From JAENVT01 sp963773085 (lineage in GTDB: Bacteria > Actinomycetota > Acidimicrobiia > Acidimicrobiales > Ilumatobacteraceae): a stretch of 64,000 nt of DNA. The position numbers were made by a program, and so were the translations under genes. Position 1 is the first letter of the stretch, and every line of letters starts with the position of its first letter. Where the stretch lies: positions 282,200 to 346,199 of the forward strand of contig CAVYZS010000010.1 in the NCBI GenBank assembly GCA_963773085.1. Reading direction: 5' to 3'. Positions 1 to 9,832 of the stretch are shown piece by piece. The notes beneath the pieces are model-generated. The model worked only from the letters and a program-made list of their open reading frames with translations. It was not told where the DNA came from and did no database searches.

Positions 1-285
1 GTCGAGGCCGGTCTGGCGCAGCTTGATCGTCACCTGGCTCATGCAGTACGGCGTGTTGTTGAGCGCCGACGTCACGTACGAGATCAGGTTGCGTTGATGC
101 GGGGTGATCTTCGACGGGCACTTCTCGGTCGCCGCGTACAGGTCGAGCCGGGCCGCCACCAGCGGTGGGTGCAGCGATCCGGCCAGTGTCATCTCCGTCG
201 GTTCACCCAGGGCTCGGGCCTGGCGATCGTACGCCTCCCGCAGCTCGCCCATGGCCTCACCGTAGGGCACCGTTTCGATCCACAT
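1..285 (-). CDS. AhpD/carboxymuconolactone-decarboxylase-like protein (3' end outside window)
   Basis: The first 95 codons are present and the gene runs off the left edge. The start is an ATG preceded by GGAGG seven bases upstream. The sequence resembles the 'uncharacterised peroxidase-related' branch of the AhpD/CMD superfamily, small helical proteins that reduce peroxides through a CxxC pair or act as decarboxylases. The usual active-site stretch (Cys-Pro-Tyr-Cys...His) reads NNTPYCMSQ here, so the first cysteine and the histidine are replaced. If that holds, classical peroxidase chemistry is doubtful. It is divergent from the next gene, with 29 bp between starts that must hold both promoters. 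Confidence 0.6.
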   Translation of the reverse strand, partial: MWIETVPYGEAMGELREAYDRQARALGEPTEMTLAGSLHPPLVAARLDLYAATEKCPSKITPHQRNLISYVTSALNNTPYCMSQVTIKLRQTGLD

Positions 286-314
286 CGCAGCCTCCTTCGT
301 GGCAGGCTGAGCCT

Positions 315-1331
315 ATGCCCTTCGTCGGTCTCGGACTCTCCCTCTCCAACGAGGATCACCTGTCGACAACGCTCGCGGTCGCACGACGTGCCGACGCCCT
401 CGGCTTCGATGAAGTGTCGATACCCGAGAGCAGGCAGCACCGAGCCGTGTTCAGTGTCGCCGCAGCCATCTTGGCTCACACGGAGAGGATCCGAGTGCGG
501 ATCGGGATCGCCAACCCGGTGACTCGCCATCCGTCGGTGCTGGCGATGGAGGCGGCCACGCTCGCCGAGATTGCCGGCCCCGCTCGAGTTCGGTTCGGGA
601 TCGGCGCCGCCGAGTGGACGATGAAGGCGTTGGGCTACGCCCCCGACGACTGGCGGCCGTACACGCACACCGTCGAGGCGGTTCGCGGCGTCCGGCGCTG
701 GCTGGCCGGCGACGACCTCGGGTTCACGCCGACAACGTTCCTCGCACCGAGCACGTCGAAGCTCGACTTCGTACCGGAGGGGCCGATCGCCGTCGATGTC
801 GGCGCGGTGAACGCCAGGATGCTGCAAGCGGCTGGTGAGTTCGCCGACGGTGTGCAGCTCGGCGCGATCACCAGCCCGGCATACACCGCTTGGGCGTGCG
901 CCCACGTGGCGACCGGAGCGGCGCGGTCGGGCCGCTCGATGGACGAACTGCTCGTCTCGGCGAATGTCTTGACGTCGGTCGGTCGGGACCGCACCGAAGC
1001 CCGAAACGCCGTACGCCACGTGCTGTCCTACTACCTGTGGCGCGTCGAGGGAGTGGTGGTCGCAGAGTCTGGAGCGGATCCCGAAGCTGTTTCCGCTGTG
1101 CGCATCGCCATGGACCGTTCCGGTCCGGCAGCTGCGGCAGCGACCATCAGCGATCACCTCATCGACACGTTCGCGGTGACCGGCACCATCGACGACGTCG
1201 TCTCTGGTCTCGGTCGCTTTGCCGACGCCGGGTTGCAGCTGCCTCTGGCTTGGTACACCTTCGGCCCGGACGTCGACTGGGCGCTGCAGGCGCTGGCCTC
1301 CGACGTCGCGCCGGCGCTGCGACAATCCTGA
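315..1331 (+). CDS. LLM-class (luciferase-like) flavin/F420-dependent oxidoreductase
   Basis: A 338-residue TIM-barrel protein of the bacterial luciferase-like monooxygenase family. It starts MPFVGLGLSLSNEDH, and has the typical early strands (ADALGFDEVSIPES) and the RVRFGIGAAEW segment at the end of the second third. These enzymes use FMN or F420 to oxidise or reduce small organic substrates; the substrate cannot be told from sequence. The reading frame is open further upstream, but the ATG at 315 begins the family's conserved N-terminus, and the upstream codons belong to the divergent promoter region. The gene is intact and ends five bases before the stop of the convergent SDR gene. Confidence 0.85.
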   Translation: MPFVGLGLSLSNEDHLSTTLAVARRADALGFDEVSIPESRQHRAVFSVAAAILAHTERIRVRIGIANPVTRHPSVLAMEAATLAEIAGPARVRFGIGAAEWTMKALGYAPDDWRPYTHTVEAVRGVRRWLAGDDLGFTPTTFLAPSTSKLDFVPEGPIAVDVGAVNARMLQAAGEFADGVQLGAITSPAYTAWACAHVATGAARSGRSMDELLVSANVLTSVGRDRTEARNAVRHVLSYYLWRVEGVVVAESGADPEAVSAVRIAMDRSGPAAAAATISDHLIDTFAVTGTIDDVVSGLGRFADAGLQLPLAWYTFGPDVDWALQALASDVAPALRQS

Positions 1332-1335
1332 GGGC

Positions 1336-2055
1336 CTAACCCATCCATTGCCCGCCGTTGATGTCGAGGGTCGCGCCGGTGATGTAGCTGGCAGCCGGGG
1401 AACACAAGAAGACCACTGCTTCGGCGAGATCGGCTGGATGGCCGGGGCCGTTGCCACCGGGCAGCATGCCGAGGATGCGCTGGCGCAAGGCCGGCTCGAG
1501 GGCCTCCCACATCGGCGTGTCGTGCGGGCCCGGCGCCACGGCGTTCGCCTGGATGCCATCCTTGGCGTGCTCACGGGCCAGGAACCGCGTCAAGGTCAGC
1601 AGGCCACCCTTACTGGCCGCGTAGGCCGGGCCCGACAGCGCCGAGCCGCCGAATCGGCCGTTCACCGAGGCGACGTTGAGGATCTTGCCGCCCCCGGCGG
1701 CACGCATGCCCGGGATCACCTCGCGGGCGCAGAGGTACGCCGAGGTGAGGTTGACCTCGAGGATCCGTCGCCACTGATCGGGGCTCTCGTCGAGCACCGA
1801 TCCGTGGCCCGTCGTCCCCGCGCAGTTGACCAGTACGGTCGGGTCACCGAACTGTTCCCTGATCAGGGCGAACACCTCGGCGAGGGCGAATTCGTCGGCG
1901 ACGTCGGCTGCCAACATCGGCCCATCGGCGTCGTCGCCAATTCGAATGTCGATGCCGACGGGCCGGTCGCCCTGGGCAGAGAAGGCCCGTCGTATCGCCA
2001 GCCCGATCGCGCCGAGACCACCCGTCACCACGACCACCCGACCGTCCACGGTCAA
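1336..2055 (-). CDS. SDR-family oxidoreductase (3-oxoacyl-ACP reductase-like)
   Basis: A 239-residue classical short-chain dehydrogenase/reductase. It shows the Rossmann motif TGGLGAIG near residue 10 for NAD(P) binding, an NCAG-type loop, the catalytic YAASK and a substrate-side segment ending GGQWMG. I chose the TTG start at 2055 because a good AAGGAGG lies five bases upstream; it overlaps the TGA of the preceding sulfurtransferase gene (CATTGA), which suggests translational coupling. It is the last gene of a three-gene minus-strand unit: ABC ATPase, rhodanese, SDR. Family membership is clear and the substrate is unknown. Confidence 0.85.
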   Translation of the reverse strand: MTVDGRVVVVTGGLGAIGLAIRRAFSAQGDRPVGIDIRIGDDADGPMLAADVADEFALAEVFALIREQFGDPTVLVNCAGTTGHGSVLDESPDQWRRILEVNLTSAYLCAREVIPGMRAAGGGKILNVASVNGRFGGSALSGPAYAASKGGLLTLTRFLAREHAKDGIQANAVAPGPHDTPMWEALEPALRQRILGMLPGGNGPGHPADLAEAVVFLCSPAASYITGATLDINGGQWMG

Positions 2056-2894
2056 TGGGCCTCCTTGGGTGTGTCCGGGTCGCGCTCCCACTCGCCCCAA
2101 GAACCGTCGTAGACGCTGACATCGCCGGTGAGGCCGGCGAGATGCCATCCGAGAAGGGCACCGGTGGCTGCGACTCCCCCGCCGCAGTACAGGATCGTCC
2201 TGCCGGCTCCCGCTAGGCCTGCGCTCTCGATGCGGGCGTAGCTGGCCTCGGGTGACAGCCAGTGCTCGCCATCCCCGAGGAAGCCGAGGCCGGTGACGCG
2301 TTGGGATCCCGGGATGTGGCCGGAGGCAGCTTCATAGGCCACATCCATCCGGGCATCGACGAGGACTGCCGAGCCGTCGCGCACGGCCTCTACGACCTGC
2401 TCCTTGGTGGCATACAGCTCGGGTCGGAACCGCGGCGTGAACGCGGCCGGCGGCTGGGTCGGTTCGGGTGGTGCTCCGGACTCGATCGGCCGACCTTCTG
2501 CCTTCCAGGCGGTCACGCCACCGTCCAGCACGGCCGCGGCGGCGTGGCCGTAGACCTGTAACGTCCACCACACACGGGCGGCAACTGGTACGTGATGGTC
2601 GTCGTAGGTCACGACAAACGTGTCGTCACCGATCCCCAGGGACCCCATCGCCGCGGCGTACCGCTCGGGGCCGGCCAGCATGTTGAGCGAGCCCCGTTCA
2701 GGGTCGGCGATGTCGCGGTCCCATGCGAGGTGCGCCGCGCCGGGAATGTGGCCGGCCGTGTACTCCTCCAACCCGTCACGCGAGTCGAACGGCTTCAGGT
2801 ACCAACGGCAATCGATCACACGCACTGTTGGGTCGTCGAGATGCTCGGCAAGCCAGGCTGTGGACACCAACAGTGACTGATCGGCGGCGTTCAC
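2052..2894 (-). CDS. Thiosulfate/3-mercaptopyruvate sulfurtransferase (two rhodanese domains)
   Basis: A 280-residue tandem-rhodanese protein, the usual family length. The N-terminal, non-catalytic rhodanese fold covers about residues 5-125. The C-terminal fold carries the active-site loop CGGGVAAT, whose cysteine forms the persulfide, and the typical DARMDVAYEAASGHIPG segment. It transfers sulfane sulfur from thiosulfate or 3-mercaptopyruvate to cyanide, thiols or thioredoxin. Loop composition does not cleanly separate the two substrates. The GTG start lies six bases after the stop of the ABC ATPase gene, so the two are probably co-transcribed, and with metY nearby it fits a sulfur-assimilation theme. 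Confidence 0.88.
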   Translation of the reverse strand: MNAADQSLLVSTAWLAEHLDDPTVRVIDCRWYLKPFDSRDGLEEYTAGHIPGAAHLAWDRDIADPERGSLNMLAGPERYAAAMGSLGIGDDTFVVTYDDHHVPVAARVWWTLQVYGHAAAAVLDGGVTAWKAEGRPIESGAPPEPTQPPAAFTPRFRPELYATKEQVVEAVRDGSAVLVDARMDVAYEAASGHIPGSQRVTGLGFLGDGEHWLSPEASYARIESAGLAGAGRTILYCGGGVAATGALLGWHLAGLTGDVSVYDGSWGEWERDPDTPKEAH

Positions 2895-2900
2895 GACCGC

Positions 2901-3674
2901 TCAGGCGTGGGCGTCGCGGAGCGTGCGGCTGACTTCGCCCGTCAGCCGAGCGAATTCCGGGTCGAAGCGAAGTTCGGGCGGGCGCGGGTAGTCGAAGGGG
3001 ATCTCGAACTCTCCGACGAGGCGGCCGGGCCGGGCGCTCATCACCAGCACGCGCGTCGAGAGGAACACGGCTTCGTACACCGAGTGGGTGATGAACAGGC
3101 TGGCGAAACGCTCCTGAACGAACAGCTTCATCAGCTCTTCGTTGAGTCGCTCGCGAGTGATCTCGTCGAGCGCGCCGAACGGCTCGTCGAACAGGAACAC
3201 CTTCGGCTTCAGCGTCAACGATCGGGCGAGCGACACGCGCATCTTCATGCCGCCGGACAGCCGCTTCGGGTGATATTGCTCGAAGCCGGTGAGCCCGACC
3301 AGTTCGATGGCCTCGGCTGCCAGCGTCTGCCTGTGAAGCTTGTCGACCCCGTGGAGCTCCAGGAACAGCTCGACGTTCTTCAGCACGGTGCGCCACGGCA
3401 GCAAGGTGGCGTCCTGGAAGACGTACCCGAGTCGGTCGGACGGCGACGCTGACCTCGCCGCTCGTCTGCCGGGATCAGCTTCGAGGCGATCTTGAGCAGC
3501 GTCGACTTGCCGCAGCCGGAAGGTCCGACGATGGTGACGAACTCGCCGTCGCGGACGTCGAACGAGATGTTCGACAGCGCCGCGGTGCCGTCGGCGAAGG
3601 TCTTCGAGACGTTGACGAACGACAGAGCCGGAAGGTCGAGCAGCGTCGCCCGACGGAGCGTCTGCGGATGACAC
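2901..3674 (-). CDS. ABC transporter ATP-binding protein, NitT/TauT (nitrate/sulfonate/taurine) type; frame breaks
   Basis: The cytoplasmic ATPase of an importer of the SsuB/TauB/NrtD group. Walker A is GPSGCGKST, the signature is LSGGMKMRVSLARSL, Walker B is VFLFDEPFGALDE, and the H-loop is in FITHSVYEAV. The coding sequence is in three frames. Dropping one base near 3475 and one near 3442 restores ...IPETSGEVSVAVDRLGYVFQ, so both look like single-base insertions; another shift lies near 3640. The start, a GTG at 3674, is approximate. No permease or binding protein accompanies it in the window, so it is an orphan subunit or its partners lie elsewhere. It leads the rhodanese-SDR unit and is divergent from an LLM oxidoreductase gene. 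Confidence 0.8.
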   Translation of the reverse strand: MSSADAPSGDAARPSGSVVRQRLEDLRRRHRGAVEHLVRRPRRRVRHHRRTFRLRQVDAAQDRLEADPGRRAARSASPSDRLGYVFQDATLLPWRTVLKNVELFLELHGVDKLHRQTLAAEAIELVGLTGFEQYHPKRLSGGMKMRVSLARSLTLKPKVFLFDEPFGALDEITRERLNEELMKLFVQERFASLFITHSVYEAVFLSTRVLVMSARPGRLVGEFEIPFDYPRPPELRFDPEFARLTGEVSRTLRDAHA

Positions 3675-3747
3675 TGTCGGGCGTCGTGGAAACCTCGGGC
3701 ACGTCGGGAACTCTAGTACGCTCGGCCGAATTCCCGAGGAGGTTGAC

Positions 3748-4899
3748 ATGGAACACGGAGTGTTCATGTTCGGCGCAGTCGAGATGGACGACGCGGGTGC
3801 AGGCCCGCCGGCACCGACCGACCGCCGCTACACCCAGAAGCAGATGTGGTCCGCCGCGATGCGAATGCTCGACATGGGGGTGGCCGCCGAGCGTCTCGGG
3901 TTCGACGTCTTCCACCTGACCGAGCACCACTTCCAGTACGAGGGCTACGAGGTGATCCCCAACGGCATCCTGTTCGGGGTGGTACTGGCCGAACGCACGT
4001 CGCGGATCAAGATCGGGGCGATGTTCCACATCGTGCCGCAGTGGCATCCGTTGCGCTTCGCCGAGGACTTCTCGACGCTGCACAACCTCTCCGGTGGCCG
4101 CGGCGTCCTGGGCATCGGTCGGGGCACCGTGCCCCGCGAGGCCGAGGCGCTGGGCGCTCAGGTCGGCTCGTTCGACAACCCCGACAAGGCCGAGGCCGAC
4201 CGCATCAACCGCGAGGTGATGGACGAGGCGATGGATGTCATCGTCGCCGCCCTGGACAACGAGACGTTCTCGTACCACGGCAAGCACTTCGACTTCCCGC
4301 CATCGGGTGTTCCTGATCGGGGCAGCCTCGTCGACCGAGCTGACGCTCGTCCCCCGGCCGCTCTACCCGTACGAGACGTGGCAGCCGATCACGTCGCCGC
4401 CGACGCTGCAGCACGTTCCCGAGCGCGGCTTCGGCGGGGTCTTCTGGCTGTTGCACCACTCGTTCGTCGAGCAGCGCTGGCAGAAGTACGCCGAGATCTA
4501 CGAGCAGCACCACGGGCCACTCGCCCCGGGCGAGAAGCGCTGCCTGGTGCTCAACATCTGCATCGAGGACACCCATGAAGAGGCGTGGCGCTCGGCGCGC
4601 ACCGGCCACGACGAGTTCTGGAAGTTCCTCGGTCCGTACGGCTGGTCGAAGGGCTACATGGGTGCCGACGGCAAGCCGGCGCCGGCCGGGCTGATCCCCA
4701 CGCTCGAGGAGTCCGTCGAGCAGAAGGTGTGGATCATCGGCATCGCCCGAGGAGGTTGCCGAGGGCATCGCTCGAGTACAAGGCCGCGCTGTCACTCCAG
4801 CACCTGACGATCTTCCCGCACTTCCCCGGCGACACGTACGACAAGGCCGAGCTGCAGATGCAGCGCTACGCCGAAGAGGTCCGGCCGCTGATCGATTGA
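3748..4899 (+). CDS. LLM-class flavin-dependent monooxygenase; two frame breaks
   Basis: A luciferase-like monooxygenase of about 383 residues in the group with an early FHLTEHHFQYEG motif, the H-containing flavin/substrate loop seen in luxA-like enzymes, followed by GRGVLGIGRGTVPREAEALG. A strong GAGGAGG lies five bases before the ATG. The reading frame changes near 4305 (after HFDFPPSG, resuming in VFLIGAASS) and near 4745 (after VWIIG, resuming in EYKAALSLQHLTIFPHFPG). Each piece is homologous to the same family, so this is one gene with two indels. It is divergent from the NitT/TauT-type ATPase; together these could handle organosulfur compounds, as SsuD-type enzymes do, but that is inference. 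Confidence 0.82.
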
Positions 4900-4924
4900 G
4901 AGCCGCCGGATCGGATCAGCCGGA

Positions 4925-5417
4925 TCAGAGCAGCGGCCGGCGGCGGGACGAGATGACACCGGTATCGAATCCGGCCATGTGCAGGCCGCCGCAGAACCGG
5001 GCATGTTCGATCTTCAGGCAGCGGTCCATCACGGCGGTCCGGCCGGCCTCGGTGACGATCTCCACGGACTCCGCGGAGGTCAGACCCAGCTGCGCCCAGA
5101 ACGTTCGTCGTGCCCGGGATGGCGACGAATTCCCTGGCGACCGTCGGGAGATCGTCGCTCCTGCGAAAGACGTCGACCAGGTCCGGTACGCCGGGAAGGT
5201 CGGTGAGCGAGCGGTAGACGGGACGACCGAGGATCTCGCCTCCATTCGGATTGACGAACCACACGTCGTCGAACGAGCAACTCGACGAGAGCAGATACGT
5301 CGCGACGAAATAGCTGGCCCGGCTGGGATCAGCCGACATCCCGACGATGGCCACCGACGAGGTGTCGCGGATGATCTGCAGCCGCTCGGTCGCCGTCGGG
5401 TTGTGCCACGTGCTCAT
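4925..5417 (-). CDS. CoA-binding domain protein (YccU-like); one frame break
   Basis: About 164 residues with a CoA-binding Rossmann fold: SVAIVGMSADPSRASY at the start (nucleotide loop), then NPNGGEILGRPVY, and the late FWAQLGLTSAESVEI and DRCLKIEHARF segments typical of the family. The frame shifts near 5098. The ATG overlaps the TGA of metY by four bases, and I recall CoA-binding proteins of this type beside O-acetylhomoserine sulfhydrylase genes in many bacteria, so a coupled role in acyl-homoserine or CoA-linked methionine metabolism is plausible but unproven. No catalytic residues are known for the family. Confidence 0.8.
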
Positions 5418-6714
5418 CGCCGCGCTCGAGTGGCGACGCTCAGGGCCTGGTCGAGGTCCGAGATGATGTCGTCGGCATCTTCGATTCCGACCGAGATGCG
5501 GATCAGGTCCGGCGGCACACCCGCCGCTTCGAGCGCCGCGTCGGAGAGTTGGCGATGGGTGGTGCTGGCCGGGTGGATGACGAGGGTGCGCGTGTCGCCG
5601 ATGTTGGCGAGGTGGCTGCACAGTTCCAGCGCCTCGATGAACGCCCGCCCGACCGGAGCGACCACCGACGACACCGAACGAGAACACGGCACCGGCACCG
5701 AGCGGGAGGTAGCGCGCGGCGCGCTCGTGATGAGGATGGTCGGCTAGACCTGCCCAACGAACCCACGAGACGCCGCGGTGGCGGTACAGGGCATCGGCGA
5801 CAGCCCGAGCGTTGGCGAGGTGGGCATCCATCCGCTGTGGCAAGGTCTCGACGCCCTGGAGGAGGAGGAACGCGTTGAAGGGTGACAACGCCGGACCGAC
5901 GTCGCGCAGTTGCTCGGCGCGCAGACGGGTGCAGAACGCGTACTCCCCGAAGTTGCCCCACCACGACAGACCACCGTACGACGCCACTGGGTCGGTCATC
6001 CGCGGGAAGTTGCCGTTGCCCCAGTCGAACCGACCGGAATCGACGACCACACCACCGAGTGAGTTGCCGTGGCCCCCGAGAAACTTGGTCGCCGAGTGCA
6101 CCACGATGTCGGCACCCCATTCGATCGGCCGGCACAGATACGGGAGTCGCCACCGTCGAATCGACAACGAGCGGAATGCCGGCGCGGTGGGCGACATCGG
6201 CGAGCCCTTCGAGGTCGGCGACGGCACCCGATGGGTTGGCGACGACCTCGGTGTAGATCAGTTTGGTGTCGGCTGTAGAGCCGCGGCGAAGTCGGCAGTT
6301 TGATCACCGGACACGAACGTCGTCGCCACGCCGAAGCGGGCAAGTGTGCCCTCCAGGAGAGTTCGGGTGCCACCGTAGAGCTGCGCTGACGAAACCACGT
6401 TGTCGCCGGTCCCGCAGAGCGCGCTCGAGAACCAGGAACTCGGCGGACTGGCCGCTGGCAGTGGCCACAGCCCCGATGCCCCCTTCGAGGCTGGCCATGC
6501 GCTCCTCGAACACCGCCACCGTCGGGTTGCTGATGCGGCTGTACACGTTGCCGAACTTCTGCAACGCGAAGAGGTCGGCGGCATCAGCGGTGTCCTCGAA
6601 GACGAAGCTCGTCGTCTGAAAGATCGGGACCGCACGTGCGCCCGTGACCGGCTCGGGTCGAGCGCCGGCGTGGACTGCCCGTGTGCGGAAACCCCACTCG
6701 CGTTCAACCCCCAT
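5414..6714 (-). CDS. metY: O-acetylhomoserine (thiol)-lyase / sulfhydrylase, PLP-dependent; several frame breaks
   Basis: About 433 residues, the normal length for MetY, which condenses O-acetylhomoserine with sulfide to give homocysteine. The N-terminus (WGFRTRAVHAGARPEP) and the VPIFQTTSFVFED segment are typical, the region around ALCGTGDNVVSSAQLYGGT follows, and the PLP lysine lies in HSATKFLGGHG. The Cys/Met PLP family also includes MetB and MetZ; the long insert after the lysine favours MetY. Frames change near 6420, 6270, 6140 and 5690, yet every piece fits one protein in order. It is divergent from the creatininase gene and translationally coupled (ATGA) to the CoA-binding protein gene. 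Confidence 0.88.
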
Positions 6715-6746
6715 GACGGCGAGGTTACACACCCTATGCTCCGGAC

Positions 6747-7523
6747 ATGACCGCTCATCGCCGACTGGCCGACCTGCGCGCGTCCGAACTTCCCGGACGT
6801 GTATCTGATCGTTCCACCTTCGTCCTGCCACTCGGGGCCATCGAGCAGCACGGCCCGCATCTCCCCTACTCCACCGATCTGATCATCGCCGATTGCGCCG
6901 GAGCCGCCGTGGTCGATGCTGTCGGCGACGACCACGACCTGTGGTTGTTGCCGTCGCTCGCCTACACGAAATCCAACGAGCACGCATGGAACGCCGGAAC
7001 CGTGTGGCTGTCGGCCACCACGATGCTGGCGGTCCTGGACGACATCGGCCGCTCCCTTGCCTCGACCGGTGTTCGCAAGTTGGCGCTGCTGAACGGCCAC
7101 GGCGGCAACACGTCACTGCTCAACGTGGCGTGCCGCGAGCTACGGCTGAAGTACGGCTTCCAGACGTTCCTGCTGCACCCGTTCGTCCCGCCGGACCATG
7201 GTGGCGTCTCCGCTGCCGGTGAGCTCGGGATGGGTATCCACGCCGGCATGGACGAGACATCGATGATCCTGCATCTCCGGCCCGAGCTCGTCGACATGAC
7301 GCTGGCCAGCCGCAACATCCCCGAGGGTCTCGCCGCCAACCGACACGTCCGCTTCGGAGGATCAGTGAGCTTCGGATGGTTGTCGAACGACTTCGGACCG
7401 TCCGGGGTGATCGGCGACCCGACGGAGGCGAACGCCGATCATGGCAAGCAGCTCCTCGAGTCGTGCGTGCGCATGTTGAGCGAGGCGTTCGCCGAGATCA
7501 GCGAGTTCGAGTTCGGGCGCTGA
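6747..7523 (+). CDS. Creatininase-family amidohydrolase
   Basis: 258 residues, intact. The metal-binding signature of the creatininase family is clear: LPLGAIEQHGPHLPYSTD (Glu, His, Asp ligands), then NGHGGN and GIHAGMDETS with further ligands. Members hydrolyse creatinine, open cyclic amides in other small molecules, or process peptides (MftE in mycofactocin maturation). No other mycofactocin gene is present, so an amidase of small nitrogen compounds is more likely. It is divergent from metY with 32 bp between the start codons, and convergent with the xanthine-dehydrogenase-like operon. Confidence 0.85.
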   Translation: MTAHRRLADLRASELPGRVSDRSTFVLPLGAIEQHGPHLPYSTDLIIADCAGAAVVDAVGDDHDLWLLPSLAYTKSNEHAWNAGTVWLSATTMLAVLDDIGRSLASTGVRKLALLNGHGGNTSLLNVACRELRLKYGFQTFLLHPFVPPDHGGVSAAGELGMGIHAGMDETSMILHLRPELVDMTLASRNIPEGLAANRHVRFGGSVSFGWLSNDFGPSGVIGDPTEANADHGKQLLESCVRMLSEAFAEISEFEFGR

Positions 7524-7547
7524 TCCCGACCGAGTTCTGGTCCGGTT

Positions 7548-9832
7548 CTAGGGCAGGCAGATGTCGGAGGGGCGCACGGGGACGCGATGCAGGTCACGGC
7601 CGATCGCGTCGCGGATGGCAGCGACGATCGCCGGCGTCGACGAGATGGTCGGCGGCTCGCCTACGCCCTTGGCGCCGAGCGGCGCCATCGGATCGGGATG
7701 CTCGATCAGCGTCACCACGACCGGCGGCATGTCGAGCATGGTCGGTAGCAGATAGTCGGTGAAGCTGGCGTTCCGCACCCGGCCGTCGGTGAGGATCATC
7801 TCCTCCATCACTGCCAGCCCGAGTCCCTGAGCGATACCGCCTTCGATCTGACCCAAGACGCTCACCGGGTTGAGAGCGATTCCGACGTCTTGGGCGGTCG
7901 CCACCTGGACGACCTTGACGAGTCCGAGTTCCGGGTCGACGTCGACGATTGCCCGGTGGGCGACGAAGGCGAACGCCGTGTGGCAGTTGCCCTGGCCGTT
8001 CTCGTCGAGATCCTCGGTCGGTCGGTGGTGGTGTTCGAAGGTCTCGTCGAGCTGGATTCCGGCGGTGGCGACGGCCGACTGGAATCCGCAGCGTGCCCAG
8101 GGTGTCGACGACGATCGCGACCATCGATGGCGAGTCTGACGGGATCGATGTCGTGTCGGGCGCCGACGTGTTCGAAGAGGCGCTCGCGCACGAGGCGGCA
8201 TGCGCCGTCGATCGCGCCGCCGCTCATCCATGTCTGACGCGAGGCCGAGGTCGACCCGGCGGACCCGATGCTCGTATCGATCGGTTCCAACAGCACATCG
8301 TCGACACCGAGGACCGTGCGGGCGATCTGTTGGGCGAGCACGACGAAACCTTGGCCGACTTCCACGGCGGCGAACTTGAGCGACGCTACGCCGTCGGCGA
8401 GCCGGCAACGGGCTGTGGAGTAGTCGTCGAACGCCTCGGAGTACATCAGGTTCTTGATCGCCACTCCCCAGCCGATTCCTCTTCGAATGTGGGTGGGATC
8501 CGCGGTCAACCCGGCACCGCCCGGGAGATGCATCGGATCACCATCGATACCTCCCACTGGCACATCGGGAAGCGGCAGCGCAGCCACCTCCCGGATGCAC
8601 TCGGCGACAGGCGCGACGTTCTCGATGACCTGCCCGGTGATCAACCTGTCACCGGTCTCCATCGCGTTCGAGCAGGCGGATCTCGACAGGGTCGAGCCCG
8701 CACGCCGCGGCCAGCTTGTCCATCTGCCCTTCGTGGGCGAAACACGCCTGCACGACACCGAAGCCGCGCATCGCCCCGCACGGCAGGTTGTTGGTCCGCA
8801 CGGCATACCCGTCGACGGTCGCATTGGGGCACTTGTACGGACCCTGGGCGTGAGTGACCGCGTTGATCAACACCGCCGACGATGTCGAGGCGTATGCGCC
8901 GCCGTCCAAGACCAGGCGCGCCTCGATGCGCTGGATCACGCCGTCCGTCGTGGCGTGGTGTCGCATCCAGACCTTCGACGGATGGCGGTGCACGTGTCCG
9001 AGGAAGCTCTCCTCGCGGCCGTACGCCATGCGCACCGGTCGACCGGCGCGCAGCGCCAGCAGGCAGGTGTGCACCTGCAAGCTGATGTCCTCGCGTGGCC
9101 CCGAACGCACCACCCACTCCGCCGAGAGTGAGTCGCACCTTGTCGGCGCGCCAGATCGAGACACGCGGCGATCTGGCCACGGTCTTCGTGGAGCCACTGC
9201 GTGGCGACGAACAACTCGACACCGCCGCCACCCGGGTCGGGCAGGGCCAGTGCGGCCTCCAACCCGAGGAACGCCTGGTCCTGCATACCCGATTCGTAGA
9301 CACCCTCGACGACGACGTCGCCCACCAGCGACTGGTCTCCGGTGACGATCCGCTGATGGCGGATCACGTTGCCGGCCGGATGGATCGGTGGGTGGCTGCC
9401 GTCGATGGCTCGTTCCGGGTCGGTCAGCGCCGGGAGCACCTCGTACTCGACGACGATTGCCGCCAGCGCCCGGCGACAGGTTTCGGGATGATCGGCAGCG
9501 ACCGCTGCGATCGGCTCACCGACGTAGCGCACGACATCGGCGGCGAAGACCGGTTGATCACTGCTGATCAGTCCGTACGTCGGCTTACCGGGTACGTCAT
9601 CGGCGGTGACGATGACCGCGACACCGTCGATCTTCCACGCCGGCGTGACGTCGATGCTCACGATGCGAGCGTGTGCGTGTGGTGAACGCAACGTCGCTCC
9701 CCAGAGAAATCCGTCGGCCGACAGATCGCCTGAGAACGCGAACGAACCTTGCGCCTTGGGAATCCCGTCCGGACGCGGCGGGCTGTCGCCGAGGCGCCCC
9801 TTCAGCACTCCCTCGCGTGTCGCGGTGGTCAT
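7548..9832 (-). CDS. Xanthine dehydrogenase-family molybdenum-binding large subunit; several frame breaks
   Basis: About 761 residues, full length for the molybdopterin subunit of the xanthine/aldehyde/CO dehydrogenase superfamily. It starts in the a/b-hammerhead domain (ATLRSPHAHARIVSID, YVGEPIAAVAAD), contains the LTLGGVGGAFG loop and the signature CGAMRGFGVVQACFAHE, and ends with GAKGVGEPPTISSTPAIVAAI, which holds the catalytic glutamate. The AMRGFG motif is that of xanthine-dehydrogenase-like hydroxylases, not of form I or II CO dehydrogenase. Frames change near 9143, 9105, 8667, 8140 and 8090. The ATG overlaps the small-subunit stop. The substrate is unknown; purines or N-heterocycles are likely. 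Confidence 0.85.

Noticed and set aside
189..1574. A 461-codon open frame on the minus strand across the LLM oxidoreductase and SDR genes
   Set aside because: Its translation is rich in Arg/Pro with no family motifs, and both underlying genes on other frames have clear motifs. It is a shadow of GC-rich coding sequence, as are many other long antisense frames here.
6747..7523. Mycofactocin maturation protein MftE
   Set aside because: The family signature fits, but no mftA/B/C/D/F genes are nearby.
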